Shown here piece after piece: positions 24,900 to 33,532 of a stretch of DNA of 64,000 nucleotides. Source of the DNA: Akkermansia sp. GTDB taxonomy: Bacteria; Verrucomicrobiota; Verrucomicrobiia; Verrucomicrobiales; Akkermansiaceae. The notes under the pieces are model-generated. The model saw only the letters and a program-made list of their open reading frames with translations. It was not told the DNA's origin and searched no databases. The translations under genes were made by a program, and so were the position numbers. Each line of letters opens with the position of its first letter. The stretch's first letter is position 1. The stretch lies in contig JAFYUJ010000063.1 of NCBI GenBank assembly GCA_017558555.1, positions 1-64,000 on the forward strand, given 5' to 3'.

Positions 24900-25640
24900 T
24901 TATTTTTCAAAAACCTGTTCATCCGTACGAAGCAGGCTGGTATCGCCATTGGGCCACACAACAATACCCTTGGCACCCACCGGGCGACGCATGGAATCTG
25001 TAGCCAGCGGCACGATACCATCCTTGGCATTTCTTCCCTTGCCAATACGAGCATTCATAATAACCAGGCGCTGCGGGCGCGTGGGGTTGAGGGGGTCTGC
25101 CATAGGGGCCACAAAGCGACCTTTTTCATCAAACTCAATATAGTAAATACGGGTTTGTCCTTTACCGGAAAGGCGGGTGACTTCCTGACCAATCATATCA
25201 CCGGGAGCGCCTTCGGCCCAACCAAGTGCCTTGCTGTACGTAGGAGAGAAGAAGACACCGGGAGGCAAGGTAGCCCCGGAAGAAGTTGAGACCCAGCGAC
25301 CATTCTGCGTCACCGATGTGCCATCATAATTACCACTGTGGTTCTCATCCTTGCGGAACATCTGCACCGTCATATAGCGCAGGTGGCGGGAATCTTTGCT
25401 GGTATCGTTGGGGTCGCTGGCAATAATCAGGCGAGTGTAAGTATCATTGCCCTGGGCTGTTGCGCGCGCTTCGCGCACCATCGACTCCAGCATATCCACA
25501 CCGGACTCCAATCCCCTGCCCTTACCGGCATCGCGCAACACGCTGGCCGCCATCGTCATCATGAGACCGATGATAGCCACCACGACCAGCAATTCCACCA
25601 GCGTAAAACCTTTACTTAATTTCCTGCGAAAGCTTTTCAT
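24900..25640 (-). CDS. Prepilin-type pseudopilin (GspH/FimT-like, Verru_Chthon D-like)
   Basis: A 246-residue protein with leader MKSFRRKLSK and the motif GFTLVELLVVVAIIGLMMTM, with Glu at +5. The following helix (DMLESMVREARATAQ) and beta-rich domain (YIEFDEKGRFVAPM) fit GspH/FimT-type minor pilins. It is the promoter-proximal gene of a minus-strand run of five genes. Those downstream encode two more pseudopilins, the lipoate-ligase-like protein and the Nudix fusion. Confidence 0.85.
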   Translation of the reverse strand: MKSFRRKLSKGFTLVELLVVVAIIGLMMTMAASVLRDAGKGRGLESGVDMLESMVREARATAQGNDTYTRLIIASDPNDTSKDSRHLRYMTVQMFRKDENHSGNYDGTSVTQNGRWVSTSSGATLPPGVFFSPTYSKALGWAEGAPGDMIGQEVTRLSGKGQTRIYYIEFDEKGRFVAPMADPLNPTRPQRLVIMNARIGKGRNAKDGIVPLATDSMRRPVGAKGIVVWPNGDTSLLRTDEQVFEK

Positions 25641-25676
25641 ACACGTACGAACAGAATCGGGACAAGCCCGACACTA

Positions 25677-25705
25677 TCTATAGCACGTTTCACACGGCGC
25701 TTCAA
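25677..25705 (-). promoter_or_regulatory. Promoter of the pseudopilin operon
   Basis: On the minus strand TTGAAG (25705-25700), 17-bp spacer, TATAGA (25682-25677). Confidence 0.6.
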
Positions 25706-25799
25706 TCTTTTTTTCGGTTCCGCCACGGGATTATCCGCTTTTTTGTAATGGTACCGCGCAAAAATCACACTTCAGACCAGGCAAGGCCACCTTTTAGGG

Positions 25800-25828
25800 T
25801 TGAGCTTTCCCGAAAAATAAGGTATGCT
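25800..25828 (+). promoter_or_regulatory. Promoter of uppP
   Basis: TTGAGC (25800-25805), 17-bp spacer, TATGCT (25823-25828). The -10 box ends 9 bases before ATG 25838. Confidence 0.55.
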
Positions 25829-25837
25829 GTTGGTCGC

Positions 25838-26722
25838 ATGACCATCCTGCAATCTATCATTCTCGGCATTGTTGAAGGGCTCACGGAATACTTACCTGTA
25901 AGCTCCACGGGACACCTGATTATCACGCGTTATATGCTTGGGCTGGGTTCATCAGAAGCGCTGAATGCGTTTGACATCTGCATTCAGAGTGGCGCCATTC
26001 TGGCCGTGCTTGGTCTTTATTTTCAGCGCGTCAAGGAAATCATCAATGGTCTGCTCGGGCGCAACAAAACGGGCATCAATCTGCTCATCAACATGTTTGT
26101 CGGCGTGTTACCCGCAGTCGTACTGGGTCTGGCATGCGAGAGCTACATCAAAGAGCTTCTTTTCAATGAAACAACCGTCACCATCACCTGGGCTCTCGGC
26201 GGCATCGTCATCCTGCTATACAGCCGAGCCAGAGAAAAAAGCGGCAAAGGCTTTGCCGGCAAACCACTGGAAGAGCTGACCTGGAAAGGAGCCCTGAAAG
26301 TGGGCCTCATGCAGTGCATTGCCATGTGCCCGGGTGTGAGCCGTAGTCTCATGACCATGCTTGGGGGGCTGGTTTCCGGGCTGAGCGTATCCGCAGCCGT
26401 AGAGTTCAGCTTCCTGCTGGGTCTGGTGACACTGGGTGGCGCCACCTGCCACGATGCCGTCAAACACGGTTCCGAAATGGTATCTGTCATCGGTTGGGCA
26501 CCCATGATTGCGGGCACCTTTACGGCTTGGCTCAGCTCCATCATCGCCGTGAAGTGGATGGTAGGCTACCTGAATCGCCATGGTCTTTCCATCTTTGGCT
26601 GGTACAGACTGGCCGCGGCGGTGGTGATGGTGTTCTTCATCTGGCATGGTCTGCGAGTAGACAACACAGAGGCCCCGGCCACCAAGCCTGCACCTGCCGC
26701 TGCTGTATCCGTGGAGATGTAA
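25838..26722 (+). CDS. uppP: Undecaprenyl-diphosphatase (UppP/BacA)
   Basis: An integral membrane phosphatase that recycles undecaprenyl pyrophosphate to the monophosphate carrier for peptidoglycan synthesis. The protein is 294 aa with about eight hydrophobic segments. Signatures: IVEGLTEYLPVSSTGHLII near the N-terminus, with the catalytic Glu and the SSTGH loop, and the paired motif AMCPGVSRSLMTMLGGL in the second half. ATG 25838 starts the conserved N-terminus; earlier in-frame codons precede the promoter. The C-terminal tail is Ala/Pro-rich. lepB follows after 9 bp. Confidence 0.95.
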   Translation: MTILQSIILGIVEGLTEYLPVSSTGHLIITRYMLGLGSSEALNAFDICIQSGAILAVLGLYFQRVKEIINGLLGRNKTGINLLINMFVGVLPAVVLGLACESYIKELLFNETTVTITWALGGIVILLYSRAREKSGKGFAGKPLEELTWKGALKVGLMQCIAMCPGVSRSLMTMLGGLVSGLSVSAAVEFSFLLGLVTLGGATCHDAVKHGSEMVSVIGWAPMIAGTFTAWLSSIIAVKWMVGYLNRHGLSIFGWYRLAAAVVMVFFIWHGLRVDNTEAPATKPAPAAAVSVEM

Positions 26723-26731
26723 GAATGAGGC

Positions 26732-28015
26732 ATGCCGATTTTTTCTCTTTTCAAGAAAAGCAGAACGAGTACAATACAACGTAAGAGCATGCGCTATCTC
26801 ATACCAGTATTCAACGCCATCATTGATTCCTGCTTCGCTTGGTTTACCCCCGGCTGGCGCCGCAACGGCATCGAAGCCGCCACCGCGCTCCGCCGTTATA
26901 TTAACCACTTCCGGCCCAACATCAAAGAAGACAAACTTGCCGAACTGGAAACCTTCCTGCGCAACATGCGCACCGCCCTGCGCGACTGGAAAAAAGCCGA
27001 TATCGAAAACACCACCCTGGCCATCAACACCGTATGCGAGCCCATGCCCGGATTCAAGCGCAACGGCGTGGCAGAGTTGGTAGAATCCTTTTTCATCATC
27101 ATGGTGGTGTTTCTGGGGATTCGCACCTACTACGCTCAACCGTTCCGCATTCCCACCGGTTCCATGCAGCCCTCGCTCAACGGCATCATCGTGCACCCCA
27201 TCGAGGAGATGCCCTCAGCCCCGGTGCGCTGGTGGAACACCCTCACGCTGGGCAGCTCCTACATCGATGAAATAGCAGATACCGACAAGCGCATTACCTC
27301 CATGCACCAGCAGCAGAAATGGCTGCTGTTCACCGAAACAATTCTCACCTTCGATGACCGCAGCACGCTGAGCATTCCTGCTGCGCAAGGCACAGTCATG
27401 CAATACCTGCGGGAACAAGGCAAGATGGTTGACACCCCGATGGGGCTCCACTTCACCCCGTACCGCGCCGGTGAGACCATCATGAAAGCCCGTGTGGATG
27501 CCGGTGATATGGTCATCGTGAACCGCATGGCCTACCACTTCCGCCAGCCGGAACGCGGCGAAACCTTCGTCTTCGACACCCGTGGCATCAACACCAGTGG
27601 CAAGACCACCCGCAGCATCGAGGACCAAAGCAGCGGCACACACTACATCAAACGCCTGTGCGGCTTGCCAGGTGATACAGTGAGCATCGAAAAACCAAAT
27701 CTGCTCATTAATGGCGCACCCGCCCAGGAAAGCACCATTCACGCCGTGGCAGAAGGGCAGCCGCCTTTCAATGCAGGCGGCTACAAGGCGCTCAGCACGC
27801 GCTCCTACCCCGGTGGCTACCTGATGACCGGCCGCAGCATCGCGTTGCGTTCCTCCCAGGAACAGCCCAACCTACGCGAATACATCGCCCTGGGCGATAA
27901 TACAGACAACTCTCTTGACTCCCGATACTGGGGTCCCGTGCGCCAATTCAACATCATTGGCCCCGCCGCCTTCACCCTCTGGCCCTTCACCTCTCACTGG
28001 GGCAACATTCACTAA
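26732..28015 (+). CDS. lepB: Signal peptidase I, extended form
   Basis: Cleaves signal peptides of exported proteins at the outer face of the inner membrane. Box B, FRIPTGSMQPSLNG, carries the catalytic S144. Box D, HYIKRLCGLPGD, carries the general base K307. Box E, ALGDNTDNSLDSRYWG, is intact. At 427 residues it is much longer than usual. An N-terminal charged region of about 110 residues precedes the membrane segment (119-135), and an insertion of roughly 100 residues lies between boxes B and C. ATG 26789 is an alternative start. It follows uppP by 9 bp and precedes the synthase gene by 20 bp. Confidence 0.93.
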   Translation: MPIFSLFKKSRTSTIQRKSMRYLIPVFNAIIDSCFAWFTPGWRRNGIEAATALRRYINHFRPNIKEDKLAELETFLRNMRTALRDWKKADIENTTLAINTVCEPMPGFKRNGVAELVESFFIIMVVFLGIRTYYAQPFRIPTGSMQPSLNGIIVHPIEEMPSAPVRWWNTLTLGSSYIDEIADTDKRITSMHQQQKWLLFTETILTFDDRSTLSIPAAQGTVMQYLREQGKMVDTPMGLHFTPYRAGETIMKARVDAGDMVIVNRMAYHFRQPERGETFVFDTRGINTSGKTTRSIEDQSSGTHYIKRLCGLPGDTVSIEKPNLLINGAPAQESTIHAVAEGQPPFNAGGYKALSTRSYPGGYLMTGRSIALRSSQEQPNLREYIALGDNTDNSLDSRYWGPVRQFNIIGPAAFTLWPFTSHWGNIH

Positions 28016-28035
28016 CCCTCACTTTCCCTACTCTC

Positions 28036-28947
28036 ATGGCTGAATCCGACACCATCACGCGCAATGCCAAATCCAACCTGGCGTTCACCCTCATGGATCT
28101 CCCCGTGGAAAAACGCGTCCACATGGCTCAATTTTATGCATTTTGCCGCATCGTTGATGACATTGTGGATGAACCGGGCATGACCCCGGAGGAACGTCAC
28201 GCCGCACTCGACCGCTGGGAAGACATCATCACCATGCGCTCCGAAGCCACTCCGGGCATCGAAGAAGAGGTGCAAAAGCTGGTGCAGGAAGTACAGCTGG
28301 ACATCGACCCCATGATGGAGCTCATCGCCGGTTGCCGCGGCGACATTGCCCCCCAACAACCGGCCACGCGTAAAGACTTGCTGGCATACGCCTACAAGGT
28401 AGCCTCGTGCGTAGGCATCACCAGCGCACATGTCATGGGCGCCTCCCCCGCAGCAACAGATTACGCCATTGCGCTGGGCTATGCCCTGCAGCTTGTCAAC
28501 ATCCTCCGCGATGTGGCCGAAGACTGCCGCAAATACGGCCGTTTCTACCTGCCGGCAGAAGATATGGAGCTCTTTGGTGTCAGCTGCGATGACATTCGCG
28601 AGCAACGCTATAACTACCGCTTGCGCCAGCTGCTGGCATACGAAGCCGCTCTCGCGGAAAAATTCTTCGGCGAAGCCGATGAATACTACCAGCAACTCTC
28701 CGTCGAAGACCGCAATGCACTCATCCCTGCCCAGGCCATGAGCCTGATTTACCACACCATCCTGGAAAAAATGCGCGATGACGAGTATCGCATCTACGAG
28801 CGCCGCTACAGCGTGAACAATTTCCGCAAGCTTTGGTTCCTGCTGCGCGCCCGCCTTGGCACCGTGGCGCTGCCCTCGTTCCCCAGTGTCTCGGAATGGA
28901 GTTTCATCAAAACTCAGCCCAAAGACAAAGACGAGGAACAGAACTGA
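28036..28947 (+). CDS. Squalene/phytoene synthase family protein (HpnD-like)
   Basis: Condenses two prenyl diphosphates head to head. Both aspartate-rich motifs are present: DDIVDE (41-46) in YAFCRIVDDIVDE, and NILRDVAEDCRKYGR with D159 and D163. The 303-residue length and the single gene without a neighbouring desaturase suggest presqualene-diphosphate or squalene synthesis for hopanoids rather than carotenoids, but that is inference. It is downstream of uppP and lepB, so it may share their transcript. Confidence 0.88.
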   Translation: MAESDTITRNAKSNLAFTLMDLPVEKRVHMAQFYAFCRIVDDIVDEPGMTPEERHAALDRWEDIITMRSEATPGIEEEVQKLVQEVQLDIDPMMELIAGCRGDIAPQQPATRKDLLAYAYKVASCVGITSAHVMGASPAATDYAIALGYALQLVNILRDVAEDCRKYGRFYLPAEDMELFGVSCDDIREQRYNYRLRQLLAYEAALAEKFFGEADEYYQQLSVEDRNALIPAQAMSLIYHTILEKMRDDEYRIYERRYSVNNFRKLWFLLRARLGTVALPSFPSVSEWSFIKTQPKDKDEEQN

Positions 28948-29039
28948 TGTAGCCCCGCCCAAAACGGCTGAAAAACAGCCCCCCTATCTCAAAAAGCTGA
29001 TTTTTCACTCGCATTTGGCTTCAAACTCCAGCTGAAAGC

Positions 29040-29068
29040 TTGACAAATGAAGCAAAAAGGGGCAGAAT
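29040..29068 (+). promoter_or_regulatory. Promoter of the 29121 lipoprotein gene
   Basis: TTGACA (29040-29045), 17-bp spacer, CAGAAT (29063-29068). Transcription would begin near 29075. Confidence 0.65.
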
Positions 29069-29120
29069 ACGCGCGCATAGGCATACCCGGTGCACGGGGA
29101 TGCCGCGATTTAGCCACGCT

Positions 29121-30452
29121 ATGAAGACACGTCTGATTCCGTCCGCTTTGCTCATGGCCACCACGCTGGTGGCTCTTCCCTCATGCTACGAAGAGGAGCC
29201 CACCACCAAGCCCGCAGAACAACAGCAACCTGTTCAGCAGCCCGAGCCCCAACCCGAACCCGAGCCGGTTAAGCCCGCAGAACCCACCGTGGACATAGTG
29301 GCACCCGCTGTGCACGCTCAGCTCGCAGACTTCGGCTTTGCAGCCCCCGGCGAGATGGCTATCGAACTCACGCCCAACCCGGATGAGTCTTTTACCGTCT
29401 CCATCAATCTGCCTGTCTCCATCAAGGAGAATCTGTTCACCTCTCAAAACGCCCCTGCGCACTTCAACGAAGAGCGCAAGGCCATCAATGAAAATGCTGC
29501 TGCGGCCATGCTGCCGGAAGCTCATTACCTGATGCAGGTTGGCGCCCCCACCGATTTCATCACCGATGCCGATCGCGCTGCCACCCCCCTGCCAGAAAAC
29601 CTTCAGACCCTGGCCAACGAGCTCAAGGACCTCTCTGAATCTGCCGTGTACGTTGTCACCACTCCGGCCGATACGACAGTCACGCTCACCGGCTCCCTCA
29701 AGGCCAAAATGAATAACGGCAACTGGGATATCACCGACCTCGTGCTGGATACCTCGGCTCTGATTGAGATGGCCTCCCGCACCCCCGAGTCTGCCCTGCC
29801 CCAGGATGCCGCCGTTATGACGGCAGACTTCGAGCAGAACCAGAAGAATCTCATCGCAGAAAAGATTGCAGCGTTCAACGCAGCAGCAGCTCCCTACATC
29901 CAAGGCCGCGAAGATGCGGCACGCGCTCGCATGGTGGAAGCCCAGACTCGCCGCGAGGAAGAAGCCCGCAAGGCAGAAGAACAGGCCCAAGCCGCCGCTG
30001 CGGAAAAGGAAGCATGGCTCAACCACATCACCGCCGCCATTGCTGAAGGCAAGCTTTTCTCCGGCGAATGGACCCGAGACAACCGCTTCGGTACCATCTC
30101 CATCCAGATTGATGCCGCCGTCAAGTTTGAGGACTCCATCCAATTCATTGGCAAGCTGTATGACACCAAGCTGCCGGAGGCCTGCATGGACATCGATGGT
30201 CGCTGTCCCCTCGCCAAGAGCGAAGATGGCTCCGCCCGCATAGACATCAACATCTTCGACGGCCAGTACGACCCCGATCAGCCCACCGCAGAGGTATTCG
30301 ATGCCAAGGATGGTGTGCTCCTCCTCAACCTGACCCAGGATGGTAAAATCAATGGCGACATGACCTGCGAGAGCTGGAAGGAAACACCCGAGAAGGCCTT
30401 CAAGATTTCCCTCGCCCCCGCAGAGCCCAAGAAGACGGACAAAAAGCGCTGA
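29121..30452 (+). CDS. Putative lipoprotein with coiled-coil segment, 443 aa
   Basis: A type II signal peptide (MKTRLIPSALLMATTLVALP, lipobox ALPSC) is followed by a Pro/Glu/Gln linker and then a domain with AAMLPEAHYLMQ. A charged helical stretch (RARMVEAQTRREEEARKAEE) precedes a C-terminal domain containing LFSGEWTRDNRFG and KINGDMTCESWKE. No known family. It is probably anchored in the outer membrane. ATG 29121 starts the signal peptide, and an upstream TTG at 29040 is itself the -35 box. It has its own promoter and terminator. Confidence 0.75.
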   Translation: MKTRLIPSALLMATTLVALPSCYEEEPTTKPAEQQQPVQQPEPQPEPEPVKPAEPTVDIVAPAVHAQLADFGFAAPGEMAIELTPNPDESFTVSINLPVSIKENLFTSQNAPAHFNEERKAINENAAAAMLPEAHYLMQVGAPTDFITDADRAATPLPENLQTLANELKDLSESAVYVVTTPADTTVTLTGSLKAKMNNGNWDITDLVLDTSALIEMASRTPESALPQDAAVMTADFEQNQKNLIAEKIAAFNAAAAPYIQGREDAARARMVEAQTRREEEARKAEEQAQAAAAEKEAWLNHITAAIAEGKLFSGEWTRDNRFGTISIQIDAAVKFEDSIQFIGKLYDTKLPEACMDIDGRCPLAKSEDGSARIDINIFDGQYDPDQPTAEVFDAKDGVLLLNLTQDGKINGDMTCESWKETPEKAFKISLAPAEPKKTDKKR

Positions 30453-30480
30453 TAAGCCCTGCACATCATTCTCTTATCCC

Positions 30481-30512
30481 GGCGACAGGCTGCAAAGGCG
30501 TGTCGCCTTTTT
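30481..30512 (+). terminator. Intrinsic terminator after the 29121 gene
   Basis: Stem GGCGACA...TGTCGCC (30481-30507) followed by five T. Confidence 0.8.
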
Positions 30513-30635
30513 GATGCGCGCCGCTCATACCATTTCCGGCAGGAAACGCAGCGCGCTCCATCCTGCCGGGAGCCGGAGTGTATATGGATTCAGCGTTCCG
30601 CGCAGATGGGGATGGCTCTTCCCATCATCAGCACA

Positions 30636-30663
30636 CAAAAAACACCACCCCGGCAAGGGGTGG
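30636..30663 (-). terminator. Intrinsic terminator after the SurA-like gene
   Basis: Minus-strand stem CCACCCC..GGGGTGG (30663-30645) followed by TGTTTTTTG. Confidence 0.75.
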
Positions 30664-30692
30664 CGCTTGTATAAATCTTGTGTCGGGTGCAA

Positions 30693-31718
30693 TCAGATAA
30701 AGGTACGGATGATAGCCTTGTCGCGGAGGCGGTCTACCCACTGGCGGTAGCGAGCCTCGCTCTGCTTACGGCGCACGGCATCGTCCACCTTTTCTTTCAC
30801 CTCAGGGTTGCTGAGGGGGGGAGCCGGGGCCAGTTTCTTGCTACGCACGCGCACGATGGTGAAACCGGCGGGGTCCAGCAGCGGGCCCACAATCTTGCCG
30901 GGCTCCATACTGAACACAATGTTGGCGAAATCCACCGACAAATCGCAGCGCTTGATGCTGGGCCAGACACCACCATCCTGCGCATGCATATCGCGGGAAT
31001 ATTCGCGAGCTGCATCTGCAAAAGTGATTTCCTTCGCATCCAGGCGCTTCTTGAGCTCCGTGGCCATCACATACAAATCCTCGGGCGAGACGTTGGGGTC
31101 CTCCGACATGGCGGGGATGAAAATCTTGTCGTACTGGATAGAGTCCTGAGCGATGTTGCGGTACTCATGCTTGGTAGCATTGTATTCCTCGCGGATTTCA
31201 TCGGGGGTGGGAGGAATGCCGCGGTCATAGCGGCTGCTGCGCATGGCGGCCACCGTTGTTTCCTTGCGCACAGATTCCCGGAACTCGCTGTAGGTCATAC
31301 CGCTCTTGCGCAAATTATCCAGCAGAGCATCGCGATCACCGTTGAACTGCATGAGCACGCGGCGACCAATCTCTTCATCAATCACCGATTCGGGCATCTG
31401 GTAGCCTTTGGTCTCAAATTCGCTCAACACCAGCTCTCGCTCAATCAATTCCTGCATCACAGCCTTCTTGGCCTTAATCAGCTCAGCTGAGAAACGGGGT
31501 CCCTGGCGAGGGTACAACATCATCAACTCACGAATGTAAGGAGCCAGGCGCGCGCGTACTTCGCTGGACGTCACAGGTCGGCCATTCACCGTTGCCGCAA
31601 CGCGGTTCACGATGCGATTCGGCTTGGAAGCAGCAGCGTCTTGAGCGTACACAGCCGGGGGCAACACACAGGGTGCCACAGCCAGGGCCACAGGCGCAAT
31701 GCGACAAAAGAGATTCAT
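30693..31718 (-). CDS. SurA-like periplasmic peptidyl-prolyl isomerase/chaperone
   Basis: A 341-residue exported foldase. Signal peptide (APVALAVAPCVLPPAVYAQ), then a SurA_N-type domain (VNRVAATVNGRPVTSSEV, QELIERELVLSEFETKGYQM, RESVRKETTVAAM). A parvulin-type PPIase domain follows (FADAAREYSRDMHAQDGG and GKIVGPLLDPAGFTIVRVRS). It probably assists outer-membrane protein folding. TTGCAA/TAGAAT lies with its -10 box 8 bases before the start, so the mRNA is nearly leaderless. It is divergent from the aminotransferase gene. Confidence 0.88.
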   Translation of the reverse strand: MNLFCRIAPVALAVAPCVLPPAVYAQDAAASKPNRIVNRVAATVNGRPVTSSEVRARLAPYIRELMMLYPRQGPRFSAELIKAKKAVMQELIERELVLSEFETKGYQMPESVIDEEIGRRVLMQFNGDRDALLDNLRKSGMTYSEFRESVRKETTVAAMRSSRYDRGIPPTPDEIREEYNATKHEYRNIAQDSIQYDKIFIPAMSEDPNVSPEDLYVMATELKKRLDAKEITFADAAREYSRDMHAQDGGVWPSIKRCDLSVDFANIVFSMEPGKIVGPLLDPAGFTIVRVRSKKLAPAPPLSNPEVKEKVDDAVRRKQSEARYRQWVDRLRDKAIIRTFI

Positions 31719-31726
31719 ACACGGTT

Positions 31727-31755
31727 ATTCTACCCACATGAATGCTACTTTGCAA
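31727..31755 (-). promoter_or_regulatory. Promoter of the SurA-like gene
   Basis: On the minus strand TTGCAA (31755-31750), 17-bp spacer, TAGAAT (31732-31727). The -10 box ends 8 bases before the start codon. Confidence 0.6.
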
Positions 31756-31786
31756 TACTCTTCTTTGTCACATGGTCACTTTATGC

Positions 31787-31816
31787 TGGCATTTTGCACA
31801 GAACTTGTGATAGAAT
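31787..31816 (+). promoter_or_regulatory. Promoter of the class V aminotransferase gene
   Basis: TGGCAT (31787-31792), 18-bp spacer, TAGAAT (31811-31816). Confidence 0.4.
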
Positions 31817-31843
31817 GCCAGAGTTCACAAAACTACACCCACC

Positions 31844-32935
31844 ATGGCTATCAAATTGTTCATACCGGGTCCGACCGTCGTGTCGGAAGACATCCTTCAG
31901 GAAATGAGCCTGCCCATGATTGGACACCGCTCCAAAAAGGCATCCGAAATCCAGAAGCGCATTTCGGACAACATGCAGAAGGTCCTCTTCACAGAAAACC
32001 GCATCCTGCTCTCTACCTCCTCCGGCTCCGGCCTGATGGAAGGCGCCATCCGCTCCTGCACCGCCAAGCGTGCTGCCGTGTTCTCCATCGGTGCATTCGG
32101 CGATAAGTGGTACAAGATGGCTGAGACCAACGGTATCCCGGCAGATAAGTTCTCCAGCACCATGGGCGAGCCCACCACCGCCGAGATGGTAGATCAGGCC
32201 CTTGCCACCGGTAAGTACGACCTCATCACCGTCACCCACAATGAAACATCCTCCGGTATCCAGAACCCGGTGGAAGAAATCGCAGAAGTGATGAAGAAAT
32301 ACCCGGATGTGGTCTGGTGTGTCGATGCCGTTTCCTCCGCCGCCGGCTCCAGGATTGAGACCGACAAGCTGGGGATTGACGTACTCATCACCTCCACTCA
32401 AAAAGCGCTGGCCCTGCCCCCCGGCCTGGCTATCTGCGCCATGAGCAAGAAAGCCTACGACCGCACCGCCGAGGTGAAGAACCGTGGTCTGTACTTCGAC
32501 CTGCGCACCATCTGGGATTTCATCGACAAGAAGAACTACCAGTACACCTCCACGCCCTGCCTCTCCCTCATGTACGCGCTGGACAAGCAGCTGCAGAAGA
32601 TTGTGGAGGTCGAAGGCATCGAAAACCGCTTCGCCCGCCACGAGCAGATGGCTGAATACGTGCGCGCCTGGGCAGATGAGTACTTCCGCGTCTACCCCAA
32701 CCGCAACTACCTCTCCAAGACCCTCACCGTCATCGATTCTCACCCCAAGGGCTGCGATGAAATGATTTCCATCCCCGAGCTCAACAAGGCCCTGGCCGAG
32801 CTCAACATGCAGCTGGGTAATGGCTACGGCGGCCTCAAGGACAAGACCTTCCGCATCGCCCACATGGGTGAGCTCCAGATGGATGACATGAAGGAAATCA
32901 CCTCCGCCGTGGTGGATGTGCTCAAACTCAAATAA
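31844..32935 (+). CDS. Class V aminotransferase (alanine-glyoxylate / serine-pyruvate type)
   Basis: A 363-residue PLP enzyme. FIPGPTVVSEDI and GHRSKKASEI at the N-terminus, THNETSSG (131-138), the PLP-ring Asp 161 in WCVDAVSSAAG and the Schiff-base Lys 187 in ITSTQKALALPPG place it with alanine-glyoxylate or serine-pyruvate aminotransferases. These interconvert glyoxylate/glycine or serine/hydroxypyruvate. A role in serine synthesis, in place of SerC, is possible but not shown. It is a single gene with its own terminator. Confidence 0.9.
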   Translation: MAIKLFIPGPTVVSEDILQEMSLPMIGHRSKKASEIQKRISDNMQKVLFTENRILLSTSSGSGLMEGAIRSCTAKRAAVFSIGAFGDKWYKMAETNGIPADKFSSTMGEPTTAEMVDQALATGKYDLITVTHNETSSGIQNPVEEIAEVMKKYPDVVWCVDAVSSAAGSRIETDKLGIDVLITSTQKALALPPGLAICAMSKKAYDRTAEVKNRGLYFDLRTIWDFIDKKNYQYTSTPCLSLMYALDKQLQKIVEVEGIENRFARHEQMAEYVRAWADEYFRVYPNRNYLSKTLTVIDSHPKGCDEMISIPELNKALAELNMQLGNGYGGLKDKTFRIAHMGELQMDDMKEITSAVVDVLKLK

Positions 32936-32957
32936 TCCCGTTTTTCCAAACACCTCG

Positions 32958-32996
32958 AAAGCGGGTTTGGGGCTTGCCCCCTTTCCCGCTTTTTTA
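32958..32996 (+). terminator. Intrinsic terminator after the aminotransferase gene
   Basis: Outer stem AAGCGGG/CCCGCTT with inner GGGG/CCCC, followed by six T. Confidence 0.75.
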
Positions 32997-33011
32997 CAGC
33001 AACTTCTTACA

Positions 33012-33437
33012 ATGAAAAACCCTCAATTTATCCTTAACTACGAGGTCATGTACTACGACACCGACTGCGGTGGCGTGGTACACAACCTGGCCTACCTGCG
33101 CTGGGTGGAAGAATGCCGCACCAAGATGGCCCCGGAACTCGGCATCGATTTCATCGGCCTTATCCGCGAGAATCGCCACCTGGTGCTGGTGAGCCACGAG
33201 GTTCACTACAAGCGCCCCGCTTTCATGGGCGATAAGATTCAGATACACGCCTGGATTGAAAAAGTAGAAAAATCCCGCTTCTGGTGCGTCTTTGAAGTGC
33301 GCCGGGATGATGGGCAGCAAGTCTGTGTCAAAGTACGCCAATGCCTGGCCCTGGTGCAAATGCCGCAGGGGCGCCCCCAGCGCATCCCCGATGCCTGGCA
33401 CCAAAGCGCTGCCCCCGCCGAAGACCTGCAAGATTGA
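33012..33437 (+). CDS. Acyl-CoA thioesterase (YbgC/4HBT family)
   Basis: A 141-residue hot-dog-fold thioesterase. The active-site signature is YYDTDCGGVVHNLAYLRWVE, with catalytic Asp 18. HYKRPAFMGDKIQIH is the usual second strand. Members hydrolyse acyl-CoAs, and in the Tol-Pal cluster YbgC acts on short acyl or phospholipid-related CoAs; no tol genes are next to it here. ATG 33012 lies just after the terminator of the aminotransferase gene. Earlier in-frame codons would lie inside that hairpin. Confidence 0.88.
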   Translation: MKNPQFILNYEVMYYDTDCGGVVHNLAYLRWVEECRTKMAPELGIDFIGLIRENRHLVLVSHEVHYKRPAFMGDKIQIHAWIEKVEKSRFWCVFEVRRDDGQQVCVKVRQCLALVQMPQGRPQRIPDAWHQSAAPAEDLQD

Positions 33438-33465
33438 TTTTTGTCCTCTACCCCCTATTCTCACA

Positions 33466-33500
33466 AAAAACGGCAGCTCACCAGAGCTACCGTTTTTTAT
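33466..33500. terminator. Bidirectional terminator between convergent genes
   Basis: AAAAAACGG-AGCTC / GAGCT-CCGTTTTTT, with runs on both sides. It serves the thioesterase gene (plus) and the 33533-34105 gene (minus). Confidence 0.85.
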
Positions 33501-33532
33501 TGTACATTGGTCAATGTCCAGGATGCATTTCA

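Noticed and set aside
29040..29120. Upstream TTG start for the 29121 lipoprotein
   Set aside because: The TTG belongs to the TTGACA -35 box; transcription begins downstream of it, and ATG 29121 gives a proper lipoprotein signal.
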